This document shows positions 26,639-36,662 of a stretch of DNA of 64,000 nt, piece after piece (the first letter of the stretch is position 1; each line of letters opens with the position of its first letter). The DNA comes from DTU098 sp964498525 (GTDB lineage: Bacteria; Bacillota; Desulfotomaculia; Desulfotomaculales; Pelotomaculaceae). The translations under genes and the position numbers were made by a program. The notes beneath the pieces are model-generated. The model worked only from the letters and a program-made list of their open reading frames with translations. It made no database searches and had not been told where the DNA came from. The DNA lies in the NCBI GenBank assembly GCA_964498525.1, contig CAZCGU010000001.1, positions 277,795-341,794 on the forward strand, given 5' to 3'.

Positions 26639-28381
26639 ATGAACTTGCACAAAAACGCGACAAAGAAGGTCCTCCGCAGCCAAAAAGACAGTGTCCAAAG
26701 GATAACTGAGAAGGTAAGTGGCGCCCAGTTGTCCGGGGCGGAAATTCTTTTGAAGAGCCTGGAGGACGAAGGTGTCGAAACTATTTTTGGTTATCCCGGG
26801 GGCGGAGCCCTGCCCATTTATGATGCCCTGTATGACTCCAGGATCAAGCATATTTTATGCCGGCATGAACAGGGGGCGGCCCACGCGGCGGACGGCTACG
26901 CCAGGGCCACGGGCAAGCCAGGCGTATGCCTCGCCACCTCGGGACCGGGCGCCACCAACCTTGTTACGGGCATCGCTAATGCTTTTATGGATTCCGTACC
27001 CATGGTTGCCATCACCGGTCAGGTTTCCCAGGCCCTGCTGGGAAAGGACTCTTTTCAGGAGGCGGATATTACGGGAATTACCCTGCCCATTACCAAGCAC
27101 AGCTATTTGGTCAGGGACCCGTCGGAAATGGCGCAGACCGTTAAAGAAGCCCTGTACATTGCCACCACAGGCAGGCCGGGACCGGTTCTGATTGACGTTC
27201 CCAAGGATGTCTCCACCTCCCAAATGGAATACCTGAGGGCGACTAAAATGAACCTGCCAGGCTACAGACCCGTAATAGACGGGGATCCCCTCCGGGTGCA
27301 GGAAGCGGCCAGGGCTATTGCCCGGTCCCAGCGTCCTGTCATCTATGCCGGCGGCGGCGTAGTGACTTCCGGGGCCCATGAGGAGCTGCTCCAGGTGGCT
27401 AAACTGCTGAATGCGCCGGTCTGCAATACCCTGCTGGGGCTGGGGGGGTTCCCCGGGGACCACCCGTTGGCGCTGGGCATGGTGGGGATGCATGGGACCA
27501 AATACGCCAACTTCGCTGTCAGTGAGTGTGACCTCTTGATTGCCGTGGGAGCGCGCTTTGACGATCGTGTGACGGGAAATGTGGAAACTTTCGCTTCCGG
27601 GGCCAGGATCATTCATATTGACATAGATCCGGCTGAAATCGGGAAAAATGTACGGGTAGACATACCTGTGGTGGGCGATGTTAAAAGAGTGCTGGGCCAG
27701 CTGCTGGAAATCCTGCAGCCTGGATTGGCCGAAGCCTGGCGGGACAAAATACTGGCCTGGAAAAAAGAGTACCCCCTGGCCTATTGCGAAAAGGATTGCC
27801 TGAAACCCCAGGCCATTATCAGGGAAATCTGCAGGCAGACGGAAGGTAAGGCCAGGATAACCACCGAGGTGGGGCAGCACCAGATGTGGGCCGCCCACTA
27901 CTATACCTTCACCAGGCCCCGTTCCTTTATCACCTCCGGCGGCCTGGGAACCATGGGATATGGTTTGCCTGCGGCAATAGGGGTTCAGGTGGGCTGTCCG
28001 GACGAGCTGGTCTTTGATATAGCCGGGGACGGCAGTATTCAAATGAATATCCAGGAGCTATGTACAGCAGTTAATTATGAACTTCCGGTTAACGTGGCTA
28101 TCCTGGACAACGGTTATTTGGGTATGGTGCGGCAGTGGCAGGAACTTTTTTACAACCGGAGGTATTCCCATTCTGAATTGTTAAATCCCGATTTTGTCAA
28201 GTTGGCGGAAGCCTACGGAGCCGAGGGAATAAGGGTTAGCCGGACTTCCGAATTGGTTCCGGCAATTGAGCAGGCAATCAACTCCAGCAAGCCTGTTATG
28301 CTTGATTTTATTGTGGACAGGGAAGAAAACGTACTGCCCATGGTTCCTCCGGGCGGCGCCCTGAACAAAATGCTGGGGTAA
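26639..28381 (+). CDS. ilvB: Acetolactate synthase large subunit (copy 1, Trp at specificity site)
   Basis: This TPP/FAD enzyme condenses pyruvate with pyruvate or 2-oxobutyrate. The 580 aa product has the catalytic Glu in CRHEQGAAHAADGYARA, SFQEADITGIT, and the TPP site GDGSIQMNIQELCTA. Residue 500 is Trp in GMVRQWQ, the position that in E. coli AHAS II confers preference for 2-oxobutyrate. ATG 26639 touches GGAGGG, so TTG 26645 may be the real start. The first 27 residues extend beyond typical AHAS. The regulatory subunit ilvN follows. Confidence 0.92.
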   Translation: MNLHKNATKKVLRSQKDSVQRITEKVSGAQLSGAEILLKSLEDEGVETIFGYPGGGALPIYDALYDSRIKHILCRHEQGAAHAADGYARATGKPGVCLATSGPGATNLVTGIANAFMDSVPMVAITGQVSQALLGKDSFQEADITGITLPITKHSYLVRDPSEMAQTVKEALYIATTGRPGPVLIDVPKDVSTSQMEYLRATKMNLPGYRPVIDGDPLRVQEAARAIARSQRPVIYAGGGVVTSGAHEELLQVAKLLNAPVCNTLLGLGGFPGDHPLALGMVGMHGTKYANFAVSECDLLIAVGARFDDRVTGNVETFASGARIIHIDIDPAEIGKNVRVDIPVVGDVKRVLGQLLEILQPGLAEAWRDKILAWKKEYPLAYCEKDCLKPQAIIREICRQTEGKARITTEVGQHQMWAAHYYTFTRPRSFITSGGLGTMGYGLPAAIGVQVGCPDELVFDIAGDGSIQMNIQELCTAVNYELPVNVAILDNGYLGMVRQWQELFYNRRYSHSELLNPDFVKLAEAYGAEGIRVSRTSELVPAIEQAINSSKPVMLDFIVDREENVLPMVPPGGALNKMLG

Positions 28382-28631
28382 AGCCGGCCCGGGAACTAAA
28401 GATTGCCGCCCAAATTACGGAACCGGTCCTTTGCTCTGGTCTTAGGCCCGACGCAAAAATTGCGGGCTGTAGCGCCCCGGCAAAAACTTGCCGGAGGATT
28501 TGCCGGATTTAATAACGGAAACACTTGTGGCGGAAATCAACCGGGACGATACAAACCCTATACGGCCCTATACTTATTTAAATATCTGCCCGTTATCCCG
28601 GTTTAGCAACACAACCAAAATGGGGGGGGTT

Positions 28632-29156
28632 ATGGTGAAGCACACCCTTTCGGTAATGGTAGAAAACAACCCGGGTGTTCTGGCCCGGGTAGCCGGTCTT
28701 TTCAGCCGGCGGGGTTTTAACATTGACAGTCTGGCTGTGGGCAGGACAGAAAATCCACGGGTCTCCAGGATGACCATTGTGGTGGAAGGTGACGACACCA
28801 CCCTGGAACAGGTCAACAAACAGCTGCACAAGCTGGTGGATGTGATTAAAATCAGCGACATAACCAAGGAAGCCTTTGTTGACCGGGAACTGGTCATGAT
28901 CAAGGTTTACGCCGAGCCATCGTCGAGGGCAGAAATAATGCAGCTTGTGGACATCTTTCGCGCCCGCATTGTGGATGTGGGACCTAAAACTTTAACTATC
29001 GAAGTTACCGGAAACGAGGGCAAGATAGACGCTTTCGAGCTCTCGTTGCGCTCCTTCGGGATAAAAGAACTGGTCCGGACAGGGAAAATCGCCCTGCTCC
29101 GGGGCTATAAAACCAGTACAAAAAATAACAACCATAAAGAGGAGGAAGTTAGCTGA
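28632..29156 (+). CDS. ilvN: Acetolactate synthase small (regulatory) subunit
   Basis: This 174 aa ACT-domain protein stimulates the catalytic subunit and mediates valine inhibition. The N-terminal ACT domain reads HTLSVMVENNPGVLARVAGLF, and the C-terminal half contains ELVMIKVYAEPSSRAEIMQ. ATG 28632 follows a G-run. Upstream codons to 28488 lack similarity. Its stop overlaps the ilvC start (TGATG). It is the only small subunit here and may serve both large subunits. Confidence 0.93.
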   Translation: MVKHTLSVMVENNPGVLARVAGLFSRRGFNIDSLAVGRTENPRVSRMTIVVEGDDTTLEQVNKQLHKLVDVIKISDITKEAFVDRELVMIKVYAEPSSRAEIMQLVDIFRARIVDVGPKTLTIEVTGNEGKIDAFELSLRSFGIKELVRTGKIALLRGYKTSTKNNNHKEEEVS

Positions 29157-30148
29157 TGGTACAGGTTTACTATGATCAGGACGCGGATTTGGGGTATTTA
29201 AGCGGAAAAAAAATTGCTATTATCGGCTACGGCAGCCAGGGACACGCCCAGGCTCAGAACTTGAAGGACAGCGGGCTGGATGTAGTTGTGGGTCTGCGCA
29301 GAGATTTGCCCGACTGGGAAAAGGCCGTAAATGACGGACTTACGGTGACAACGGTACCCGAGGCAGCCGCTGCCGGCGACATTATCCAGATGCTAGTACC
29401 GGATGAACTGCAGGCCCGGATCTACAAAGAGGAAATTGAACCCCACCTGGCCGAAGGCAACGCCTTAATGTTTTCCCATGGCTTTAACATCCATTACGGA
29501 CAAATTATCCCTCCGGCCAATATCGACGTTTTCATGGTTGCTCCGAAAGGCCCCGGCCACATGGTGCGCCGGATGTACCAGGAGGGTAAAGGCGTGCCCA
29601 GCCTGGTGGCTGTGTTCCAGAATTACACGGGCAAGGCCAAGGAAGTGGGCCTTGCTTACGCCAAGGGTATCGGAGGAACCCGGGCCGGTGTATTTGAGAC
29701 CACCTTCAAGGAGGAAACGGAAACCGATCTTTTCGGTGAACAGGCCGTGTTATGCGGTGGTGTTACCGAGCTAATGAAAGCGGGCTTCGATACCCTGGTG
29801 GAAGCGGGCTATGCTCCGGAGATGGCTTATTTCGAATGTCTCCACGAAATGAAGCTGATCATTGACCTGGTTGTTGAGGGCGGGTTGAGCTTCATGCGCT
29901 ACTCCATCAGCAATACCGCCGAATACGGCGACTACGTGACCAGCAAACGGATCATCACCGAGGAGACCCGTAAGGAAATGAAAAAAATTCTGGCCGAAGT
30001 CCAGGACGGCGAATTCGCCAAGAAGTGGATTTTGGAAAACCAGGCCAATCGCCCGGTTTACAATGCCAGAGCCAAACAAGAAAGTGAACACCAAATTGAA
30101 AAAGTGGGCGCTGAATTGCGTAAAATGATGCCCTGGCTGCAAAAATAG
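29156..30148 (+). CDS. ilvC: Ketol-acid reductoisomerase
   Basis: This enzyme converts acetolactate or acetohydroxybutyrate to the dihydroxy acid with NAD(P)H and Mg. The 330 aa product is the short class I type. It has the dinucleotide loop GYGSQGHAQAQNLKDSG, APKGPGHMVRR, and the metal/substrate acidic motif DLFGEQAVLCGG plus CLHEMKLIIDL. It is coupled to ilvN by a one-base overlap. The next step, ilvD, is absent from the window. Confidence 0.95.
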   Translation: MVQVYYDQDADLGYLSGKKIAIIGYGSQGHAQAQNLKDSGLDVVVGLRRDLPDWEKAVNDGLTVTTVPEAAAAGDIIQMLVPDELQARIYKEEIEPHLAEGNALMFSHGFNIHYGQIIPPANIDVFMVAPKGPGHMVRRMYQEGKGVPSLVAVFQNYTGKAKEVGLAYAKGIGGTRAGVFETTFKEETETDLFGEQAVLCGGVTELMKAGFDTLVEAGYAPEMAYFECLHEMKLIIDLVVEGGLSFMRYSISNTAEYGDYVTSKRIITEETRKEMKKILAEVQDGEFAKKWILENQANRPVYNARAKQESEHQIEKVGAELRKMMPWLQK

Positions 30149-30201
30149 TTTAAACCGTGGTGGCAGGTAGCTGCCGGCGGGCAATAATCAGATATTTTGC
30201 G

Positions 30202-30233
30202 GGCATCCGGTAAGGTACCGTGTACCGGATGCC
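30202..30233. repeat. Intercistronic hairpin before the second ilvB
   Basis: GGCATCCGGTA (30202-30212) pairs perfectly with TACCGGATGCC (30223-30233), an 11 bp stem with a 10-base loop. No T-run follows, so it is more likely an mRNA stability or processing element than a terminator. The ribosome binding site of the next gene is seven bases beyond it. Confidence 0.6.
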
Positions 30234-30253
30234 ATGATTGGGGGAATTGGGCT

Positions 30254-31915
30254 GTGGATATTACTGTAGCGGAAGCCCTGGTTCGTTGCCTGGAATTGGA
30301 AAAGGTTGAGGTTGTCTTTGGCTGCCCGGGCGGGGCAATTCTGCCCGTTTACGATGCTCTAAATCATACGTCCATCCGGCATATTTTGGTCCGCCACGAG
30401 CAGGGCGCCGCCCACGCCGCTGACGGCTATGCCAGGGTTACGGGAAAAGTGGGGGTTTGTCTGGCAACATCGGGTCCCGGCGCCACCAACCTGGTAACAG
30501 GCATCGCCAATGCTTATATGGATTCGATCCCCATGATAATTATTACCGGTCAGGTAGCCACCAGCCAGGTTGGTACAGACGCCTTTCAGGAAGTGGATAT
30601 TACCGGCATAACCCTGCCGATTACCAAGCATAATTTTCTTGTTAAGGAACCAGCCAAGCTTCCCGGGATAGTCAAGAAAGCTTTTTTAATTGCCGCCACG
30701 GGGCGGCCCGGCCCGGTGCTGATCGACCTTCCCAAAGACGTGGCCCAGGCCAGAATTAAGTTTAAGTATCCCAAGACCATTGAGCTGGCCGGCTATAGGC
30801 CCACCTATAAAGGGCATCCCTCCATGGTCCAGCAGGCTGCCAGAATTATCATGGATTCGGAGAGACCGGTCATCTACGCCGGCGGGGGGGTCAGGCTGGC
30901 CAACGCTGCACCGGAATTACTGCAGCTGGCGGAAACAATTTCCGCCCCGGTAACCCATACTTTAATGGGCCTGGGCTGTTTTCCCGGCAATCACCTCCTT
31001 TTTCTGGGAATGCTGGGTTTGCACGGCACACGCTATGCCAATCAGGCGGTTACCGAATGCGACTGCCTGATTGCCGTGGGCGCCCGTTTTGACGACCGAG
31101 TGGTAACCAAGGTCAGCGGATTTGCGCCCTCGGCCAGAATTATTCACATTGACATAGATCCTGCTGAAATCGGCAAAAACGTGCGTGCCAACCTGCCCAT
31201 TGTGGGGGATGTTAAGAATGTTTTGCGGGCCATCCAGCCGCTCCTGCAAAGAAAAGAAAATATCCCCTGGGTCGCCAGGGTGCAGCAGTTAAAAGAAGAC
31301 TACGCCCTGTGCTACGACCGGGGTGGTATGATGAAGCCCCAGTTTGTTCTGGAAAAGCTAAATGAGTTCAAGGACGACAACGCCATTGTTGTTACGGACG
31401 TGGGACAGCACCAGATGTGGGCGGCTCTGTACATGCGTTTTAAGGAACCCCGGAGCTTTTTATCATCCGGCGGACTGGGGGCCATGGGATTTTGTCTGCC
31501 CGCCGCCGTCGGCGCCAAACTGGGCGCTCCGGACCGGACTGTGATCGTGGTGGTGGGCGACGGCGGGATCCAGATGACCATGCAGGAACTGGGCACCGCA
31601 GCAGAACAAAGGCTGCCGCTGAAAATTTTCGTTTTAAACAACCGGCGCCTGGGCATGGTCCGGCAGCTTCAGGAATTCTATTGTGATAAGCGGTATTTCG
31701 GCGTAGATTTTCAGTTTGATCTGGATTTTAGCGCCCTGGGCCGGCTTTACGGGATGGAAGGGTACACTGTGGAAACGGAGGAGCAATTACTGGAAATCCT
31801 GCCCCGGGTACTTGCCTCACCGGAACCGGCAATAGTCAACTGTATCGTTGACCCGGAAGAAAACGTACTTCCCATGGTCTTAAACGGATCGCCTATCAGT
31901 GAAGCAATCGACTAG
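30254..31915 (+). CDS. ilvB: Acetolactate synthase large subunit (copy 2, Leu at specificity site)
   Basis: This is a second complete AHAS catalytic subunit, 553 aa, with the same motifs as copy 1: VRHEQGAAHAADGYARV, AFQEVDITGIT and GDGGIQMTMQELGTA. The specificity residue is Leu (CTT 31667-31669, GMVRQLQ) rather than Trp. This predicts weak preference for 2-oxobutyrate, so mainly acetolactate for Val/Leu. GTG 30254 has GGGGGAA seven bases upstream. A catabolic acetolactate synthase is less likely, because it resembles the anabolic copy. Confidence 0.9.
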   Translation: MDITVAEALVRCLELEKVEVVFGCPGGAILPVYDALNHTSIRHILVRHEQGAAHAADGYARVTGKVGVCLATSGPGATNLVTGIANAYMDSIPMIIITGQVATSQVGTDAFQEVDITGITLPITKHNFLVKEPAKLPGIVKKAFLIAATGRPGPVLIDLPKDVAQARIKFKYPKTIELAGYRPTYKGHPSMVQQAARIIMDSERPVIYAGGGVRLANAAPELLQLAETISAPVTHTLMGLGCFPGNHLLFLGMLGLHGTRYANQAVTECDCLIAVGARFDDRVVTKVSGFAPSARIIHIDIDPAEIGKNVRANLPIVGDVKNVLRAIQPLLQRKENIPWVARVQQLKEDYALCYDRGGMMKPQFVLEKLNEFKDDNAIVVTDVGQHQMWAALYMRFKEPRSFLSSGGLGAMGFCLPAAVGAKLGAPDRTVIVVVGDGGIQMTMQELGTAAEQRLPLKIFVLNNRRLGMVRQLQEFYCDKRYFGVDFQFDLDFSALGRLYGMEGYTVETEEQLLEILPRVLASPEPAIVNCIVDPEENVLPMVLNGSPISEAID

Positions 31916-31998
31916 TAAAGATATTTCAGACACTCTAAAAACATCAACTTGCAGTGGTGATGGTTTTCCCTACCCATAAGATCGGAGGCGTTAAGCCC

Positions 31999-33543
31999 AT
32001 GAGCCAGCGAGTCTACATCTTTGACACCACCTTAAGAGACGGGGAGCAGTCTCCGGGCGTAAGCCTGAGCATCAACGAAAAAATTCAGATTGCCAGGCAA
32101 CTGGCCCGGCTTGGTGTGGACGTTATTGAGGCGGGCTTCCCGATTTCTTCCCCCGGTGATTTTGAAGGGGTCCGCGCCGTTGCCCGGGAAGTAAGGGGCG
32201 TAGCGGTAGCGGGGTTGGCCAGGGCCAACCCGAAGGATATCAACCGGGCCTGGGAGGCGGTGCGCCAGGCCGAACAGCCAAGAATCCACACCTTTATCGC
32301 AACCTCGGATATCCACCTGAAACACAAACTGCGCCTGAGCCGGGATCAGGTATTGGAAGCCGCTGTGGCAGCCGTAAAACTGGCCCGGTCCTACACGGAG
32401 GAGGTGGAGTTCTCGGCGGAGGACGCCTCCCGCAGCGACCCCGAATTTTTGTTCCAGGTCCTGGCCGCTGTCATTAAGGCCGGCGCCAGGGTGATCAATA
32501 TCCCGGATACGGTGGGCTACGCCATCCCCGGGGAATGGGGGAGCTTTGTTAAAACCATCTGTGAGCAGGTGCCGGGAATTGAGCGGGTGATTGTAAGTGT
32601 CCACTGTCATAACGACCTGGGACTGGCCGTTGCCAACTCCCTGGTTGCTGTAAGCAACGGCGCCCGCCAGGTGGAGGGGGCCATTAACGGCATCGGTGAA
32701 CGGGCCGGCAACGCGGCCCTGGAAGAAGTAATTATGGCCCTTTACACCAGGAAGGACCAGTTCGGCCTCTACACCGGGGCCCACACCGAGGAGATTTACA
32801 GGACCAGCAGGCTGGTGAGCACCCTGACCGGAATGAAGGTCCAGTCCAACAAAGCCATCGTGGGCAACAATGCTTTTGCCCATGAAGCCGGCATTCACCA
32901 GGATGGTGTACTGAAAGAACGCACAACATACGAGATTATGAATCCCGCCCTGGTGGGACTCAGCAAAAGCAACCTGATCATGGGCAAGCATTCCGGCCGT
33001 CACGCCTTTCGCCAGCGGCTGGAAGATCTTGGTTTTAGTTTGAACGACAAGGAATTGAACAGCGCCTTTGGCAGCTTTAAAAAACTGGCCGATAAAAAAA
33101 GCGATATTACGGACGAAGACATCGAGGCCATCGTGGAAGAGGAAATGCACCTTGTTCCGGATTTCTACACCCTGGATTATTTGCATATCTCGAGCGGCAC
33201 CACTGTGGTGCCCACCGCTACCATAGGCCTAAGGAAGGAAGAAAAACTCCTGGAAGAAGCTGCCTGCGGCAACGGACCGGTGGACGCCATCTGCAAGGCA
33301 GTGGATAAAATCACTAAAACCCCGTGCACCATGATCAGTTGGGGAATCAGCGCCATTACCGCCGGCAAGGATGCCCTGGGTGACGTAACTCTGAAAATTA
33401 CCAGGGACGGCCAGAATATCTACACGGGCCGGGGGATCAGCACGGACATCCTGGAGGCCAGCGCCAAGGCCTATGTTAAAGCCGTGAATAAGATGATTTG
33501 GGAAGAAAAACAGGTTGAATCCCGGATTGCCGGTAATAATTAA
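31999..33543 (+). CDS. leuA: 2-Isopropylmalate synthase
   Basis: This enzyme condenses acetyl-CoA with 2-oxoisovalerate, the first leucine step. The 514 aa product has the DRE-TIM motif FDTTLRDGEQSPGVSL, HCHNDLGLAVANSL, and NAFAHEAGIHQDGV, then a C-terminal regulatory (leucine-binding) domain. ATG 31999 has CGGAGGCG at 31983-31990. Leucine feedback is typical of the family. It heads leuA-leuC-leuD-leuB-cimA. Confidence 0.94.
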   Translation: MSQRVYIFDTTLRDGEQSPGVSLSINEKIQIARQLARLGVDVIEAGFPISSPGDFEGVRAVAREVRGVAVAGLARANPKDINRAWEAVRQAEQPRIHTFIATSDIHLKHKLRLSRDQVLEAAVAAVKLARSYTEEVEFSAEDASRSDPEFLFQVLAAVIKAGARVINIPDTVGYAIPGEWGSFVKTICEQVPGIERVIVSVHCHNDLGLAVANSLVAVSNGARQVEGAINGIGERAGNAALEEVIMALYTRKDQFGLYTGAHTEEIYRTSRLVSTLTGMKVQSNKAIVGNNAFAHEAGIHQDGVLKERTTYEIMNPALVGLSKSNLIMGKHSGRHAFRQRLEDLGFSLNDKELNSAFGSFKKLADKKSDITDEDIEAIVEEEMHLVPDFYTLDYLHISSGTTVVPTATIGLRKEEKLLEEAACGNGPVDAICKAVDKITKTPCTMISWGISAITAGKDALGDVTLKITRDGQNIYTGRGISTDILEASAKAYVKAVNKMIWEEKQVESRIAGNN

Positions 33544-33601
33544 AATTGTATTTATCCTTAAGGAGTGTTTCATTATTATTTGAACGGAGTGAAAAGAGAA
33601 C

Positions 33602-34864
33602 ATGCCGATGACCCTGACCGAGAAAATCCTGGCGGCCCACGCCGGCAGGAAGCGGGTGGAACCAGGTGAATTAATTAACGCCCGGGTGGACTTGGTGCTG
33701 GGCAATGATGTCACAGCCCCCATGGCCCTCCAGGAGTTTTTAAAAATCGGAATCGAAGAAGTCTTTGATCGGAACCGGATCGCCCTGGTCCCGGACCACT
33801 TTACCCCCAATAAAGACATCAAGTCTGCGGAACAGGCCAAAATTCTCCGGCAATTTGCTGAAAAGCACGATCTGCCCCACTATTTCGAGGTTGGCCGGAT
33901 GGGCATCGAGCACTGCCTGCTGCCCGAACAGGGACTGGTGGGGCCGGGGGATCTGGTCATCGGCGCGGATTCTCACACCTGTACCTATGGGGCGCTGGGC
34001 GCCTTTTCCACCGGTGTGGGCAGCACCGACCTGGCTGCGGCGATGGCCCTGGGCGAGACCTGGCTTAAGGTACCGGAGTCCCTGAAATTCGAATTTGAAG
34101 GTGAGCCGGGTCCCTGGGTGGGGGGCAAGGATCTGATCCTGCACACCATAGGTGATATCGGAGTGGACGGGGCGCTGTACAAGGCCATGGAATTCGCAGG
34201 TCCCGCCATCGAAGGGCTGTCCATGGACGGGCGCCTGACCATGTGCAACATGGCCATTGAAGCCGGGGGTAAGAACGGGATTATTGCCCCGGACGGGATC
34301 ACCCGGGACTATGTGGAGGGCCGCTGCCGTCGCCCTTACCAATTCTATGAAAGCGATGCCGAAGCTAAATACCAAAAGACTTATACCTACGATGTGTCCC
34401 GGCTGGAGCCCCAGGTCGCCTTCCCCCACCTGCCGGAGAACAGCCGCCCCCTCAGCGGGGTAGGCGCCATAGAGATAGACCAGGTTGTAATCGGCTCCTG
34501 CACCAATGGTCGCATGGAAGACCTGAGGGAGGCCGCAAAGGTCCTCAAGGGCAAGAAGGTCCACAAGAACGTCCGCCTGATTATCTTTCCGGGCACCCAG
34601 AATATTTACCTGCAGGCATTGCAAGAAGGTCTTTTGGGGACTTTCGTTGAAGCCGGCGGTGCGGTCAGCACACCCACCTGCGGCCCCTGCCTGGGCGGTC
34701 ATATGGGTATCCTGGCAGCCGGGGAGCGTTGCCTGGCCACCACCAACCGCAATTTTGTAGGCCGGATGGGCCATCCGGAAAGCGAAGTATACCTTGCCAA
34801 CCCGGCAGTGGCGGCAGCTTCCGCCATCCTGGGCAGGATCGCCGGCCCCGGGGAGGTGGAATAA
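33602..34864 (+). CDS. leuC: 3-Isopropylmalate dehydratase large subunit
   Basis: This aconitase-type [4Fe-4S] enzyme, with LeuD, isomerises 2- to 3-isopropylmalate. The 420 aa length is the short HacA-like type. Iron-sulfur Cys lie in GSCTNGR and TPTCGPCLGGHMG, and GADSHTCTYGALGAFSTG is conserved. ATG 33602 is taken. It may also act on citramalate made by CimA. The stop is next to the leuD start. Confidence 0.93.
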   Translation: MPMTLTEKILAAHAGRKRVEPGELINARVDLVLGNDVTAPMALQEFLKIGIEEVFDRNRIALVPDHFTPNKDIKSAEQAKILRQFAEKHDLPHYFEVGRMGIEHCLLPEQGLVGPGDLVIGADSHTCTYGALGAFSTGVGSTDLAAAMALGETWLKVPESLKFEFEGEPGPWVGGKDLILHTIGDIGVDGALYKAMEFAGPAIEGLSMDGRLTMCNMAIEAGGKNGIIAPDGITRDYVEGRCRRPYQFYESDAEAKYQKTYTYDVSRLEPQVAFPHLPENSRPLSGVGAIEIDQVVIGSCTNGRMEDLREAAKVLKGKKVHKNVRLIIFPGTQNIYLQALQEGLLGTFVEAGGAVSTPTCGPCLGGHMGILAAGERCLATTNRNFVGRMGHPESEVYLANPAVAAASAILGRIAGPGEVE

Positions 34865-35365
34865 GTGAGATTAAAAGGTAAGGCGTGGAAATTCGGTACC
34901 GACATTGATACCGATGCCATTATACCAGCCCGCTACCTCAATACTTTTGATCCCCTGGAGCTGGCAGGACACTGTATGGAGGACGCGGACCCATCTTTTT
35001 CAGCCAGGGTTAAGCCGGGGGATATAATTGTCGCCGGCAAGAATTTCGGCTGCGGCAGTTCCCGGGAGCATGCCCCCATTGCCATTAAGGCTGCGGGAGT
35101 TTCCTGTGTAATTGCCGGCACCTTCGCCAGAATTTTTTACCGGAACTCCTTCAATATTGGGCTGCCCATTTTTGAATCTCCGGAGGCCGCAGCGGGAATT
35201 AGCGAGGGGGACGAGGTTGAAGTGGACGCGGACACTGGTTTGATTACCAACCATACCACCGGGGAAACGTACACGGCTGCACCCGTTCCGCCCTTTATGC
35301 AGCAAATCATCGCCGCAGGAGGTTTAATCCTTTACGTGGCTGAAAAGGTGAAAAGGAATGTTTAA
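34865..35365 (+). CDS. leuD: 3-Isopropylmalate dehydratase small subunit
   Basis: This is the swivelling small subunit, 166 aa. It has KFGTDIDTDAIIPARYLNT and the family loop NFGCGSSREHAPIAIK. GTG 34865 has GGAGGTGG at 34852-34859. It overlaps leuB by eight bases. With LeuC it probably also processes citramalate in the Ile branch. Confidence 0.94.
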   Translation: MRLKGKAWKFGTDIDTDAIIPARYLNTFDPLELAGHCMEDADPSFSARVKPGDIIVAGKNFGCGSSREHAPIAIKAAGVSCVIAGTFARIFYRNSFNIGLPIFESPEAAAGISEGDEVEVDADTGLITNHTTGETYTAAPVPPFMQQIIAAGGLILYVAEKVKRNV

Positions 35366-36437
35366 AATTGCAGTATTGCCCGGCGACGGGATCGGCCCGG
35401 AAATCACCCTTCAGGCGGTCCGGGCGCTAAAGGCCGCCGGCCGGCGTTTTAATCATCAGTTTGAGTTTACAGAAGGGCTGGTGGGAGGGGCTGCCCTGGA
35501 CGCCGTGGGCAGTCCCCTGCCAGCTGAAACCATGCAGATCTGCCGGGAAAGTGACGCCATCCTCTTCGGCGCTGCGGGTGGTCCGAAATGGGACAAATTG
35601 CCGCTGCACCTGCGCCCGGAAACCGGCGGCATCCTCTCCCTGCGCAAGGAATTCGGTCTGTATGCCAACCTGCGCCCGGTTAAAGTTTACCCGGCACTGG
35701 TGGATGCCACTCCCCTCAAAACGGAATTGGTCCAGGGACTGGACATCCTGGTTTTAAGGGAACTTACCGGTGGTCTTTACTTTGGCCAAAAGCATAAAGA
35801 GCCCCTGCCCGAAGGAGGTTTTCGGGTAGTGGACACCCTGGAATACACCACTTTTGAAATAGAGCGGATTCTGCGCCTGGCCTTCCAGTTGGCCATAAAA
35901 CGGCGCTGCAAGGTTACCTCGGTGGACAAGGCCAACGTTCTGGAAAGTTCCCGGCACTGGCGGGAAGTTGCCGTTGCAGTGGGGGCGGAGTACCCTGGCG
36001 TGGAGCTGGAGCATATGTATGTGGACAACTGTGCCATGCAGCTAATTAAAAATCCCGGGCAGTTTGACGTCCTGGTTACAGAGAACATGTTCGGTGACAT
36101 CCTCAGCGATCAGGCCTCCGTCCTGGCGGGGTCCCTGGGTATGCTTGCCTCCGCCAGTCTTGGCGGCGAAATAGGACTTTATGAGCCGGCTCACGGCAGC
36201 GCGCCGGATATTGCCGGCCTGCAGGCAGCCAACCCCATCGCGGCGATTCTTTCGGCAGCCATGCTGCTGCGTTTCTCTTTTAACCTGGACGAAGCAGCCG
36301 GTTGTATTGAGCAAGCAGTGGCCGCTGTTCTGGAACAGGGCTGCCGCACCGCCGATCTGATGGAGGAAGGGAAAATACAGGTGGGCACCACCGGGATGGG
36401 CGACAGAATTGTCGAGCAAATCGAAACTTTGGAATAA
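35358..36437 (+). CDS. leuB: 3-Isopropylmalate dehydrogenase
   Basis: This NAD-dependent beta-decarboxylating dehydrogenase makes 2-oxoisocaproate. The 359 aa product has PGDGIGPEI, the substrate loop LRELTGGLYFG, NMFGDILSDQAS and PAHGSAPDIAG. ATG 35358 lies inside leuD. It may also decarboxylate methylmalate in the citramalate route. About 225 bases without a clear signal precede cimA. Confidence 0.94.
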   Translation: MFKIAVLPGDGIGPEITLQAVRALKAAGRRFNHQFEFTEGLVGGAALDAVGSPLPAETMQICRESDAILFGAAGGPKWDKLPLHLRPETGGILSLRKEFGLYANLRPVKVYPALVDATPLKTELVQGLDILVLRELTGGLYFGQKHKEPLPEGGFRVVDTLEYTTFEIERILRLAFQLAIKRRCKVTSVDKANVLESSRHWREVAVAVGAEYPGVELEHMYVDNCAMQLIKNPGQFDVLVTENMFGDILSDQASVLAGSLGMLASASLGGEIGLYEPAHGSAPDIAGLQAANPIAAILSAAMLLRFSFNLDEAAGCIEQAVAAVLEQGCRTADLMEEGKIQVGTTGMGDRIVEQIETLE

Positions 36438-36662
36438 ACCCTGAAATCACTGCCGGATTACTCCTTGCGCCGCAGCCTGGCGGTCTTCTTAACCAGTAGC
36501 ATTGGTCTCAAATTATTAATAAAGGTATACAGCTGCCTTCCTTTATGCTTTATAAAGCTGATTCCAATAATAAATATCTATATTCGATTCCATTACGAAA
36601 GACGTATCTGAAGATACTCCACTGCTGCTCGGATAAAACACTTGATAACGGAGGTATTTTCG

